DNA of 49,486 nt from positions 1 to 49,486 of the forward strand of contig JAHAEW010000014.1 of the NCBI GenBank assembly GCA_018374635.1. Reading direction: 5' to 3'. A model generated the notes under the pieces. It ran no database searches. It worked only from the letters and a program-made list of their open reading frames with translations, and was not told where the DNA came from. The DNA is from Clostridiales bacterium (GTDB taxonomy: Bacteria > Bacillota > Clostridia > Oscillospirales > Oscillospiraceae). The translations under genes were made by a program, and so were the position numbers. Below, in pieces: positions 7,158 through 15,178 of the stretch; position 1 is the first letter of the stretch; each line of letters opens with the position of its first letter.

Positions 7158-8135
7158 ATGGAACCGAAATTCAATCATTTTGACGCCGAGGGCAACGCCG
7201 TCATGGTGGATGTCTCGGCCAAATCTCCCACCCGCCGTCTGGCCGTGGCCCAGGGCAAGATCAAGGTCTCCCGGGCGGTGCTGGATGCCATCACCGGCCA
7301 TACTGCCGCCAAGGGCGATGTGCTGGGCGTGGCCCAGGTGGCCGGTATCCTGGCCACCAAGCGCACCTCGGAGCTCATCCCCCTGTGCCATCCGCTGGCC
7401 CTCTCCCACTGCACGGTGGAATTTACCATCCTGCACGAGGAGTGCGCCGTTCTGGCTGAGTGTACCGCCAAGCTGGACGCCAAGACCGGCGTGGAGATGG
7501 AGGCCCTCACCGGCGTATCCGTCGCCCTGCTCACCATCTACGACATGTGTAAAGCCATTGACAAGACCATGGAGATCTCTGACATCCACCTGGTCTACAA
7601 GGAGGGGGGCAAGTCGGGCACCTTTACCAATCACGGCCACCACTCCCCCGCTGTGGTGGCGGTCAGCGGCGTCAAGAACTCCGGCAAGACCACGTTGATT
7701 GCCGCCATGCTCCCCCATCTGACGGCCGCCGGTCTCAAGGTGGCCACGGTCAAGCACGACGGCCACTCCTTCCAGGCCGATCCCGAGGGGACCGACACCG
7801 GTATCCACATGGAGGCCGGGGCCTGGGGCACCGCCATCTTTGATGGCGAGAAATACAAGGTAGTCCGCCGGGACGCCGTGGAGGAGCGGGAGCTCATTGC
7901 CCGCTTCCCGGACGCCGACCTGGTCCTGCTGGAGGGCTTCAAGCACTCCACCTGGCCCAAGCTGGAGCTGGTGCGCGCGGGCAACTCCACCCAGAGCGTC
8001 TGCGATCCCGCCACCCTTCTGGCGCTGGTCACCGATCAGGACCTCACGGTGGATGGCGTCCCCTCCATTCCCTTTGATGGACAGGCCGCCGCCCAGGTGG
8101 TACTGGACTACCTGAAAGGCGAGGGGCGGCTATGA
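7158..8135 (+). CDS. moaC: MoaC-MobB fusion protein
   Basis: A 325-aa fusion of two Moco enzymes. Residues 1-157 are MoaC, cyclic pyranopterin monophosphate synthase: LCHPL (His78), IYDMCKAIDK (Asp129, Lys132) and the KEGGKSG loop match the known active site. Residues 165-325 are a MobB-type P-loop GTPase: VSGVKNSGKTTL is the Walker A motif (170-180), followed by TVKHDGH and LVLLEGFKHS. MobB aids attachment of a nucleotide to the cofactor (MGD/MCD). The ATG at 7158 has TGGAGG 8 nt upstream; the same frame is open further upstream inside moeA but has no homology. The stop overlaps moaA by 4 nt. No mobA is seen here, so the nucleotide partner lies elsewhere or MobB has another job. Confidence 0.9.
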   Translation: MEPKFNHFDAEGNAVMVDVSAKSPTRRLAVAQGKIKVSRAVLDAITGHTAAKGDVLGVAQVAGILATKRTSELIPLCHPLALSHCTVEFTILHEECAVLAECTAKLDAKTGVEMEALTGVSVALLTIYDMCKAIDKTMEISDIHLVYKEGGKSGTFTNHGHHSPAVVAVSGVKNSGKTTLIAAMLPHLTAAGLKVATVKHDGHSFQADPEGTDTGIHMEAGAWGTAIFDGEKYKVVRRDAVEERELIARFPDADLVLLEGFKHSTWPKLELVRAGNSTQSVCDPATLLALVTDQDLTVDGVPSIPFDGQAAAQVVLDYLKGEGRL

Positions 8136-9109
8136 TCGACGGATTCGGCCGCAGCATCGACTATCTGCGGATCTCAGTGACCGACCGGTGCAACCTGCGC
8201 TGCGTCTACTGCATGCCCCCCGAGGGCGTGGAGTGGATGGACCATGAGGAAATGCTCTCCTATGAGGAGATCATCCGGCTGTGCTCCCTCTTTGCACAGG
8301 TTGGTATCCGCAAGGTCCGCCTCACCGGCGGCGAACCTCTGGCCCGCCGGGACCTGCCCGAGCTGGTCCGGGGCATCCACGCCATCGACGGGATCGAGAG
8401 CATCGCCCTGACCACCAACGGCCTGCTCCTCCAGGAGCAGCTTCCCGCCCTGCTGGATGCGGGGCTTACCGCCGTCAACCTGAGTCTGGACACCCTGGAC
8501 CAGGCCCAGTACGCCGCCATCACCCGGCGGGACGCCCTGGACCAGGCCCTCTCCGGCCTCTATGCTGCCCTGGAGGCCCCCGGCCTGCGGGTCAAGCTCA
8601 ACTGTGTCCCCATGGGGGAGAACGACCCGCAGCTGGTCCCCCTGGCCGACTTGGCCCGGGAGCATGATCTGGCGGTGCGGTATATCGAGCTCATGCCCAT
8701 CGGTCTGGGCGGCTCCCTCCCCCGCCGGACAGAGGAGGAGGTCCGCGCCATGCTGGAGGCGGCCTTCGGCCCCATGAATCCCTGTGATGAGTCTTTGGGG
8801 GCCGGTCCCGGGCACTATTTTACTATCCCCGGCTTCCGGGGGAAGATCGGCTTCATCAGCGCCATGACCCATCAGTTCTGCGACGGGTGTAACCGGGTGC
8901 GCCTCACCGCCACCGGATTTCTCAAGACCTGCCTCCAGTACGAGACCGGGCGGGACCTGCGCGCCCTCCTCCGGGACGGTTCCGGAGACGAGGTGCTTCT
9001 GGAGGCTATCCGCTCGGCCATTCTCCACAAGCCCGCCCAGCACCACTTTCTCGAGGCTGACGGCCGCCGGGAGGATGAGCGGCACAATATGCACCAGATC
9101 GGAGGCTGA
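8132..9109 (+). CDS. moaA: GTP 3',8-cyclase MoaA
   Basis: A 325-aa radical SAM enzyme that, with MoaC, turns GTP into cyclic pyranopterin monophosphate. The radical-SAM cluster is Cys20-x3-Cys24-x2-Cys27 (CNLRCVYC). The second, C-terminal cluster is in CDGCNRVRLTATGFLKTC. LTGGEPL is the GGE SAM-binding motif, and the protein ends in the conserved Gly-Gly that enters the active site of MoaA. The ATG overlaps the stop of moaC-mobB (ATGA), so translation is coupled to its partner enzyme. Full length. Confidence 0.95.
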   Translation: MIDGFGRSIDYLRISVTDRCNLRCVYCMPPEGVEWMDHEEMLSYEEIIRLCSLFAQVGIRKVRLTGGEPLARRDLPELVRGIHAIDGIESIALTTNGLLLQEQLPALLDAGLTAVNLSLDTLDQAQYAAITRRDALDQALSGLYAALEAPGLRVKLNCVPMGENDPQLVPLADLAREHDLAVRYIELMPIGLGGSLPRRTEEEVRAMLEAAFGPMNPCDESLGAGPGHYFTIPGFRGKIGFISAMTHQFCDGCNRVRLTATGFLKTCLQYETGRDLRALLRDGSGDEVLLEAIRSAILHKPAQHHFLEADGRREDERHNMHQIGG

Positions 9110-9155
9110 CGCCTCTCTCCCAGTATTCCCACATTTTGATTACGAGGTGTATTTC

Positions 9156-10073
9156 ATGAGCAAGGTAATTGCTGTCTGTATCAGCGAACAGAAGGGGACC
9201 CAGAAGCAGGCGGTGGATGTGGTCCACCTGAAGGAGGACTGGGGCATCGAGGGAGACGCCCACGCGGGCAAGTGGCACCGTCAGGTCTCCCTGCTCTCCC
9301 ACGACAAGATCGAGGCTTTCCGCGCCCGGGGCGCCGAGGTGGAAAACGGCGCCTTCGGTGAAAATATCATTGTGGAGGGCATCGACTTCGCCGCCCTTCC
9401 CATCGGCACCAAGTTCTACTGCAACGACGTGGTCCTCCAGCTCACCCAGATCGGCAAGGAGTGCCACCACGGCTGCGCCATCTTCCAGAAGATGGGCGAG
9501 TGCATCATGCCCAAACAGGGGGTGTTCACCCGGGTGCTCCACGGCGGCGACATCCGCCCCGGGGACGAGTTCCGCCTGGAGCTCCCCTTCCGGGTAGCCG
9601 TCATCACGGTGAGCGACTCGGGAGCCGCGGGCACCCGGGCCGACCTGAGCGGCCCGGTGATCCAGGAGGTGGTGAAAAAGGCCGGCTATCCCGTGGTCCA
9701 CACCGCTCTCCTGCCCGATGAGCGGGCGCAGATCGCCGCCGAGCTCTCCCGCATCGCCGACGAGGATGCGGCCGACCTGATCCTCACCACCGGCGGAACC
9801 GGCTTCTCCCCCCGGGACTGGACCCCCGAGGCCACCCGGGACGTGACGGAGCGGGACGTGCCCGGCATCCCCGAGGCCATGCGCGCCCTCTCCCTCCAGA
9901 TCACCCCCCGGGCCATGCTCTCCCGCGCCGCCGCCGGCATCCGGAAGGGCGCGCTCATCGTCAACCTGCCCGGCAGCCCCAAGGCGGTGGGCGAGTGTCT
10001 GGAGTACATCCTCCCCCCGCTCTCCCACGGGCTGTCCATCCTCAAGGGTACTACGGGCAACTGCGCCCGCTGA
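9156..10073 (+). CDS. MOSC domain-MogA fusion protein
   Basis: A 305-aa two-domain protein. Residues 1-143 form a MOSC domain (GIEGDAHAG near 30-38, FGENI at 67-71, and the conserved Cys103 in KECHHGC). MOSC domains carry sulfur or bind the cofactor in Moco sulfuration. Residues 145-300 form MogA/MoaB, molybdopterin adenylyltransferase: VITVSDSG, LTTGGTGFSPRDWTPEAT and NLPGSPKAVGECL. The ATG at 9156 is preceded by ACGAGG; an upstream in-frame extension lies inside moaA and has no homology. It probably delivers or modifies the adenylylated pterin. A 125-nt spacer then leads to modA. Confidence 0.88.
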   Translation: MSKVIAVCISEQKGTQKQAVDVVHLKEDWGIEGDAHAGKWHRQVSLLSHDKIEAFRARGAEVENGAFGENIIVEGIDFAALPIGTKFYCNDVVLQLTQIGKECHHGCAIFQKMGECIMPKQGVFTRVLHGGDIRPGDEFRLELPFRVAVITVSDSGAAGTRADLSGPVIQEVVKKAGYPVVHTALLPDERAQIAAELSRIADEDAADLILTTGGTGFSPRDWTPEATRDVTERDVPGIPEAMRALSLQITPRAMLSRAAAGIRKGALIVNLPGSPKAVGECLEYILPPLSHGLSILKGTTGNCAR

Positions 10074-10198
10074 ACCACCGTCCCCGCGACGGGTCAACTT
10101 CGAGTCCCCGCACCTACGGCGCACGCTATGGGCTGGGACCAATGGGCTGGTCTGGAAACGGGTCCGCCTACCATCTTTGTAAAGGAGTTTGATTTCCC

Positions 10199-11071
10199 AT
10201 GAAAAAAGCACTTTCCCTGAGTCTGGCCCTGGCTATGACCGCCTCCCTGGCCGCCTGTTCCAGCGGCGGGACCGCGGCCTCTCCCACTCCGGCCGCCGGC
10301 ACGCCGCCCCCCTCTTCCACCCCGGCGGCGGAGCCGGTGGAGCTCACCGTCTTTGCCGCCGCCTCCATGGAGGCCACGCTGACCGAGATCGCCGCGCGCT
10401 ACAAAGAGGCCGCCCCCAACGTGGAGCTGGTCTTTACCTTTGATTCCTCCGGCACCCTCAAGACCCAGATCGAGGAAGGGGCCCCCTGCGACATCTTTAT
10501 CTCGGCCGCCCAGAAGCAGATGAACCAGCTGGACAGCGCCGACTCCACCGGCACCAATACCGACGGCCTGGATTTCGTCTACTCGGACACCCGGTTCGAC
10601 CTGGTGGAAAACAAGGTGGTTCTGGCGGTCCCCGACGACAACCCCAAGGATATTCAGTCCTTCTCCGATCTGGCCAGCGATAAGCTCTCTCTGCTGTGCA
10701 TCGGAAATGAGGACGTGCCCGTGGGCTCCTACTCCCTGGAGATCCTGGAGACCCTGGGCATCGACATCGCCCAGCTGGACAGCGCGGGCAAGGTGACTTA
10801 CGGCACCAACGTCTCCGAGGTGGCCAATCAGCTCAAGGAGGGCGCTGTGGACTGCGGCATCATCTACGCCACCGACGCCTATACCTATGAGCTCACCGTG
10901 GTGGACGAGGCTACGGAGGACCTGTGCGGCCAGGTCATCTATCCCGCTGCCGTCATGAAGAGCGGCACGGAGGCCGGATATGGCGCCGCCGTGGACTTCC
11001 TCCGCTACCTGCATACCGATCCGGAGGCCGTCTCCATCCTGGAGGGCGTGGGCTTTACCGTGCTCCCGTAA
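10199..11071 (+). CDS. modA: Molybdate ABC transporter substrate-binding lipoprotein ModA
   Basis: A 290-aa lipoprotein that binds molybdate (or tungstate) outside the membrane. It has a signal peptide with lipobox LAAC (Cys20), then a low-complexity Ser/Thr/Pro linker, then ELTVFAAASMEATLTEIAARY, the typical ModA opening, and DIFISAAQKQMN and AGKVTYGTNVSEVANQLKEG further on. The RBS AAAGGAG lies 11 nt upstream. It follows the Moco genes in the same direction after 125 nt; no promoter is evident there, so I place it in the same operon. Confidence 0.92.
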   Translation: MKKALSLSLALAMTASLAACSSGGTAASPTPAAGTPPPSSTPAAEPVELTVFAAASMEATLTEIAARYKEAAPNVELVFTFDSSGTLKTQIEEGAPCDIFISAAQKQMNQLDSADSTGTNTDGLDFVYSDTRFDLVENKVVLAVPDDNPKDIQSFSDLASDKLSLLCIGNEDVPVGSYSLEILETLGIDIAQLDSAGKVTYGTNVSEVANQLKEGAVDCGIIYATDAYTYELTVVDEATEDLCGQVIYPAAVMKSGTEAGYGAAVDFLRYLHTDPEAVSILEGVGFTVLP

Positions 11072-11156
11072 ATCCAAACCATGTTCGCGGCCGGGCTGGG
11101 ACCTCTCTCCCGCCCGGCCGCCCGCTCTGTATTCTCAATGGAAAGGGGGCCCTTCC

Positions 11157-11855
11157 TTGGACTGGTATCCACTCTATAATTCCCTGCGGATCGCCGCCAT
11201 CTCCACCGTTCTCATCTTTTTTCTGGGGCTCTTTGCCGCCTACTATGTGGCCAAGCTCCCCCGGCTGGTCAAAGGCGTGCTGGATGTGGTGCTCACCCTC
11301 CCGCTGGTCCTCCCTCCCACCGTGGTGGGCTATTTCCTGCTGCGCGTCCTGGGTCCCAAGCGGGTGGTGGGTCTCTGGTTTCTCAACACCTTTGACCTCA
11401 AGCTGACCATGGTGTGGTATTCCGCCGTATTCGCCTCGGCGGTGGTCGCTTTCCCGCTGATGTACCGCACTGCGCGCGGGGCCTTCGAGTCCTTCGACCC
11501 CAATCTGGCCTATGCCGCCCAGACCCTGGGCCGCTCCAACACCTGGATCTTCTGGCGGGTGCGCCTTCCCGCCTGCAAGCAGGGGATCATCGCCGGGGCG
11601 GTGCTCTCCTTTGCCCGGGCCCTGGGGGAATACGGGGCCACCTCCATGATCGCCGGCTATACCCCCGGCCGCACCGCCACCATCTCCACCACGGTCTACC
11701 AGCTCTGGCGGACCGGGGACGACGCGGCCGCCTACCGCTGGGTGCTGGTGAACATCGTCATCTCGGCGGCCGTTCTGCTCACCGTCAATCTGTTGGAGCG
11801 CAAAGACCGCACCGCCCGGAAGCGGACGGCCGCTCCCTTTGGGGAGGTGGCCTGA
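11157..11855 (+). CDS. modB: Molybdate ABC transporter permease ModB
   Basis: A 232-aa inner-membrane permease with about five hydrophobic segments. The EAA-type loop is GEYGATSMIAGYTPGRTATI near residue 160. I choose a TTG start at 11157 because GGAAAGGGGG lies 7 nt upstream and the protein then begins at the conserved N terminus (DWYPLYNSLRIAAIS); the longer open frame runs back into modA and the nearby ATG at 11138 is out of frame. The stop shares one base with the modC start (TGATG). Confidence 0.9.
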   Translation: MDWYPLYNSLRIAAISTVLIFFLGLFAAYYVAKLPRLVKGVLDVVLTLPLVLPPTVVGYFLLRVLGPKRVVGLWFLNTFDLKLTMVWYSAVFASAVVAFPLMYRTARGAFESFDPNLAYAAQTLGRSNTWIFWRVRLPACKQGIIAGAVLSFARALGEYGATSMIAGYTPGRTATISTTVYQLWRTGDDAAAYRWVLVNIVISAAVLLTVNLLERKDRTARKRTAAPFGEVA

Positions 11856-12919
11856 TGTCCCTTCTGGTGGATCTGGAAAAGGACTTTGGCTCCTTCTCCC
11901 TCAAGGTCTCCTTTGAGACGGAGGGCGGGACGCTGGGGCTTCTGGGCGCCTCGGGCTGCGGCAAATCCATGACGCTCAAGTGCATTGCCGGCATCGTCAC
12001 TCCCGACCAGGGCCGCATCGTGCTGGACGGGCGCACCCTCTTCGACCGTGAAAAGCACATCGACCTGCCGCCCCAGCAGCGGGGCGTGGGATATCTCTTC
12101 CAGAACTATGCCCTCTTCCCCACCATGACCGTGGAGCAGAACATCCTCTCGGGCATGGACCACAATCTCCCCAAGTCCGTCCGGCGGCAGCGGCTGGAGG
12201 AGCTGCTCGCCCGCTTCTTCCTCACCGGCCTGGAGCGGCGGCGCCCCGCCCAGCTCTCCGGCGGACAGCAGCAGCGGGTGGCCCTGGCCCGCATCCTGGC
12301 CAGCCAGCCCAAGGCACTCCTGCTGGACGAGCCCTTCTCCGCCCTGGACAGCTATCTCAAGTGGCAGGTGGAGCTGGAGCTTATGGAGGTCCTGGACCAG
12401 TTTGATGGCCCCACCCTCTTTGTGACCCACAACCGGGACGAGGTCTACCACTTCTGCTCCCATGTCTGTGTATTGGAGGGGGGCCGCTCGCAGCCCATGG
12501 AGCCGGTGGAGACTCTCTTCCGCGCGCCGGCCACTCTCTCCTCCTGTCTGCTCTCAGGGTGCAAAAACGTATCCCGGGCCCGGCCCGCCGGTGAGACCTC
12601 CGTTGAGGCCCTGGACTGGGGCGTGGTGCTGGAGTGCGGCCGTCCCATCCCGGCGGACCTCTCCCACATCGGGGTGCGGGCCCATCTGCTCCATCCCACT
12701 CCCCAGGCGGGTGAAAACACCATTCCCTGCCGGGTGCTCCGGGTCATCGACAACGTGTTTACCATGGTGGTCATGCTGGCGACACCAGGGGGTGCGGCCG
12801 GTTTTTCCCGCCTCCGCCTGGAGCTAGACAAGGCCGCCTGGGCCGCCCTCGGAGATCCCGCCCCCCTCTTTCTGCACGCCCAGCCCCAGGATATCCTGCT
12901 CCTGCGGGACCCCCACTAA
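11855..12919 (+). CDS. modC: Molybdate ABC transporter ATP-binding protein ModC
   Basis: A 354-aa ATPase of the molybdate importer. Walker A is GASGCGKS near residue 30, the Q-loop FQNYALFP, the ABC signature LSGGQQQR, Walker B LLLDEP, and the H-loop THNRDE. The C-terminal part (about 235-354) is a TOBE-like regulatory region that in ModC can bind molybdate. Start codon overlaps modB by one base. The same frame is open upstream inside modB but is not coding. The operon ends in the hairpin at 12927-12957. Confidence 0.92.
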   Translation: MSLLVDLEKDFGSFSLKVSFETEGGTLGLLGASGCGKSMTLKCIAGIVTPDQGRIVLDGRTLFDREKHIDLPPQQRGVGYLFQNYALFPTMTVEQNILSGMDHNLPKSVRRQRLEELLARFFLTGLERRRPAQLSGGQQQRVALARILASQPKALLLDEPFSALDSYLKWQVELELMEVLDQFDGPTLFVTHNRDEVYHFCSHVCVLEGGRSQPMEPVETLFRAPATLSSCLLSGCKNVSRARPAGETSVEALDWGVVLECGRPIPADLSHIGVRAHLLHPTPQAGENTIPCRVLRVIDNVFTMVVMLATPGGAAGFSRLRLELDKAAWAALGDPAPLFLHAQPQDILLLRDPH

Positions 12920-12926
12920 ACCAAAA

Positions 12927-12957
12927 TGCGCCCCGGCGGTTTTTCCGCCGGGGCGCA
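12927..12957. terminator. Shared terminator between modC and the converging secreted-protein gene
   Basis: TGCGCCCCGGCGG and CCGCCGGGGCGCA form a perfect 13-bp stem around TTTTT. On the minus strand it is followed by TTTTGG, on the plus strand by CTTCATT. It lies in the 41 nt between two converging genes. Confidence 0.8.
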
Positions 12958-12960
12958 GCT

Positions 12961-14727
12961 TCATTCTGCATTGACTGTGGTCAGAACCGCGGTCTTTTCC
13001 TCCGCGTTCCACTGCACATCCAGCCCAAAGGCCTCAGAGAGGAAGCGCAGGGGCACATAGGTCCGGTTCTGGTAGGCCAGAGGGGCCACATCCTGGACTC
13101 TCTCCTCGCCATTCACCCAGGCGGTGGGAGAGCCGATCTCCAGTGCGATCCGGGTCTCTCCCCGCTCGCACAGGACCCGGTTGGAGGCCTGATCCCAGGT
13201 AACGGTGAAGTCCAGGACCTCGGCGATCCCGCGCAGGGGCACCAGGATACGGTCGTTTCGGGTAATGGGGGCCGTATCAAAGGAGAGCTTCTCCCCGTCC
13301 AGCGTCACATAGCAGCGGGGGGCCGGATAGGCCGTCTCCCAGGCCGCCCCAGTCTCAGCCCAATCCACGACATGGCATACATAGGTCTCATTTCCAATGC
13401 TGTCTATTTCGCTGAGCACCGTGCCTCCGGTCCCCCGATGGACCGCTATGCCCTCCTCTGTCCAGGGGCAAAGGGGGAGAAAATACACCCCGTCCCGGGA
13501 GGCCAGCAGCTGTCCGTCCGTGACCTTGTAGACCAGCGCTCCGTCCGTATCCGACCGGGTCCCGGGAAACTCGGTCCGTGCGCTGGCCGTCCAGGTAGTC
13601 CGGTCGGCGCTCTCATAGACGATCCCGCCCGCCTTGGCATAGCACATGCCGTCCACATAGGCCACGTCGTCCACCGGCGCGCCCAGGTCATACTCCCCCA
13701 CCTTACGGAACTCCGGGTCCAGCAGGATGACCCTGTTGTTATAGGGACTGGCTTCATCGGCCCCAAAGCCCATCATACCGCCCCGTCCGGTGACCGACTG
13801 CCGCATAAGGTATCCGTCTCCGGTCCAGCGGAATGTATAGTCTGCCCAGGGTGAGCCCACGCCCTCCGCGGAATTGTAGCCCAGATCGGCGGTCTGCCAC
13901 TCCATGGCGCAGTCCGCCCGGAACGGCCCGTCCGCCCTTCCGCAGTACCAGATCTCCGCGGTATATGGGCAGTAGTAGACCACTGCCCCGCCCCCGGTCT
14001 CCTTCAGGCGCATCATATCCGGCGTCATTTTCGTCTCCATCGGTATCCATGAGCGTCCGTCGGTAGAGACCGCCAGGCTGAATGGACCATCGTTTCCAGG
14101 CTGTTCCCGGATCAGATAGTGGGTCGCCTCCACAGGTGTGTCCATCCCGTCCCCCTGGTACCAGATAGCGCCGCTGTAATAACTCCCGCCCTCGTCGCCC
14201 GGGTCCCAGTCCGCCCGGGAAAAAGTGACCTTTTCCCCGTTTACCTCGGCGGAGTAGCCCCCATTTTCACAGCCGATGGCGGTCACCGGGGCATCAAAGG
14301 CCCGGACCCCGATGATACGGAAGTCCTCGTCCAGGAAGGTGACCATATTGTTGCGGGGGCTGTCGCCGTATTGCTGGTGGGTGGTGGTACGGGGGTCGTC
14401 CAGCAGGCTCTGGCGCATCATATACTCGCTGCCCGTCCAGAGAATCTCAAATTCCTTTTTCGCCAGACCATTCAGGCCTGTACTGTAAGGCACGCTCTCC
14501 TCCGCCCACTGCCGGTTCAGCTCGGTCCATGCCACCCCATCGGCGGAGCGGTACACGGCGCCGGACGCATCATAGTACAGGACATCGTCCTTTCCCGTCT
14601 TGCAGAGGTGCGGACCAGCCTCCTTTCCCAGAGGCCCGTCCCAGTTGGGCGTCCCCGCCGCCAGGGCGGGGATGGATAAGAAGCACATCAGGCATAGCGC
14701 CGTGAATCCCCACAGGAACCGTTTCAT
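12961..14727 (-). CDS. Secreted protein with Asp-box (BNR-like) repeats and C-terminal stalk domain
   Basis: A 588-aa exported protein of unknown function. Residues 1-24 are a signal peptide ending ALAA. Four Asp-box-like motifs (SADGVAW at 61, STDGRSW at 221, SADRTTW at 373, SRDG at 410) suggest a beta-propeller like those of sialidase-type proteins. Two blocks are internal copies of each other: WTGSEYMMRQS (97-107) to the APV near 146, and WTGDGYLMRQS (301-311) to the APV near 350. Residues 470-588 hold two copper-amine-oxidase-N/stalk type repeats (ILVPLRGIAEVLDF, YVPLRFLSEAFGLD), common in Firmicute surface proteins. The ATG at 14727 has AAAGGAGG 7 nt upstream. It follows a GT2/GtrA pair, which hints at a glycan-decorated or glycan-binding surface protein. 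Confidence 0.8.
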   Translation of the reverse strand: MKRFLWGFTALCLMCFLSIPALAAGTPNWDGPLGKEAGPHLCKTGKDDVLYYDASGAVYRSADGVAWTELNRQWAEESVPYSTGLNGLAKKEFEILWTGSEYMMRQSLLDDPRTTTHQQYGDSPRNNMVTFLDEDFRIIGVRAFDAPVTAIGCENGGYSAEVNGEKVTFSRADWDPGDEGGSYYSGAIWYQGDGMDTPVEATHYLIREQPGNDGPFSLAVSTDGRSWIPMETKMTPDMMRLKETGGGAVVYYCPYTAEIWYCGRADGPFRADCAMEWQTADLGYNSAEGVGSPWADYTFRWTGDGYLMRQSVTGRGGMMGFGADEASPYNNRVILLDPEFRKVGEYDLGAPVDDVAYVDGMCYAKAGGIVYESADRTTWTASARTEFPGTRSDTDGALVYKVTDGQLLASRDGVYFLPLCPWTEEGIAVHRGTGGTVLSEIDSIGNETYVCHVVDWAETGAAWETAYPAPRCYVTLDGEKLSFDTAPITRNDRILVPLRGIAEVLDFTVTWDQASNRVLCERGETRIALEIGSPTAWVNGEERVQDVAPLAYQNRTYVPLRFLSEAFGLDVQWNAEEKTAVLTTVNAE

Positions 14728-14764
14728 AACATCCTCCTTTTCCGGCGGGCCGGTATCACCGGCC

Positions 14765-15178
14765 CTATTTCTTCTGCTTCCGAAAGGCAAAAAAACGCTG
14801 TCCGAAGTAGTTGAGGACGGTGTAGAGTCCCATGCCCACCAGCTTGGTCAGCCGCTCCCACCAGATGGCGGGGACAAACACCGGCTGGGGAAGGAGCTCC
14901 ATCACCGGCTGGGCGATCCCGTAGGCCGCCAGATAACACACCGCCACATTCAGGGCAAACTTTACCGCCGAGCGGCCCATGGTCTCCTGGCTGCGGAAGG
15001 TGAAAGACCGGTTGAGGAAGAAGCTCATGACCGCCCCCGCCACATAGGCGATGGCGGTGGAGGGCCAGTAGCCCAGCCCCTCCAGGGCAAACATGAGGAC
15101 CATGGAGAGCAGGGTGTTCCCCACCCCCACCAGGAGGAATTTCCAGATGGAGGCGTCCAGAAATTTAGTCTCCTTCAT
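14765..15178 (-). CDS. GtrA family membrane protein
   Basis: A 137-aa protein with four hydrophobic segments and the GtrA signature (WKFLLVGVGNTLLSMVLMF, SFFLNRSFTFRS). GtrA proteins are thought to flip or handle undecaprenyl-linked sugars made by the adjacent GtrB-like glycosyltransferase. The ATG at 15178 overlaps the end of that glycosyltransferase gene by 14 nt. The downstream secreted protein starts 37 nt after its stop. Confidence 0.88.
   Translation of the reverse strand: MKETKFLDASIWKFLLVGVGNTLLSMVLMFALEGLGYWPSTAIAYVAGAVMSFFLNRSFTFRSQETMGRSAVKFALNVAVCYLAAYGIAQPVMELLPQPVFVPAIWWERLTKLVGMGLYTVLNYFGQRFFAFRKQKK

Noticed and set aside
10085..10125. TTCGAGTCCCC segment resembling a tRNA T-arm
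   Set aside because: No acceptor, anticodon or D-arm can be folded around it on either strand.
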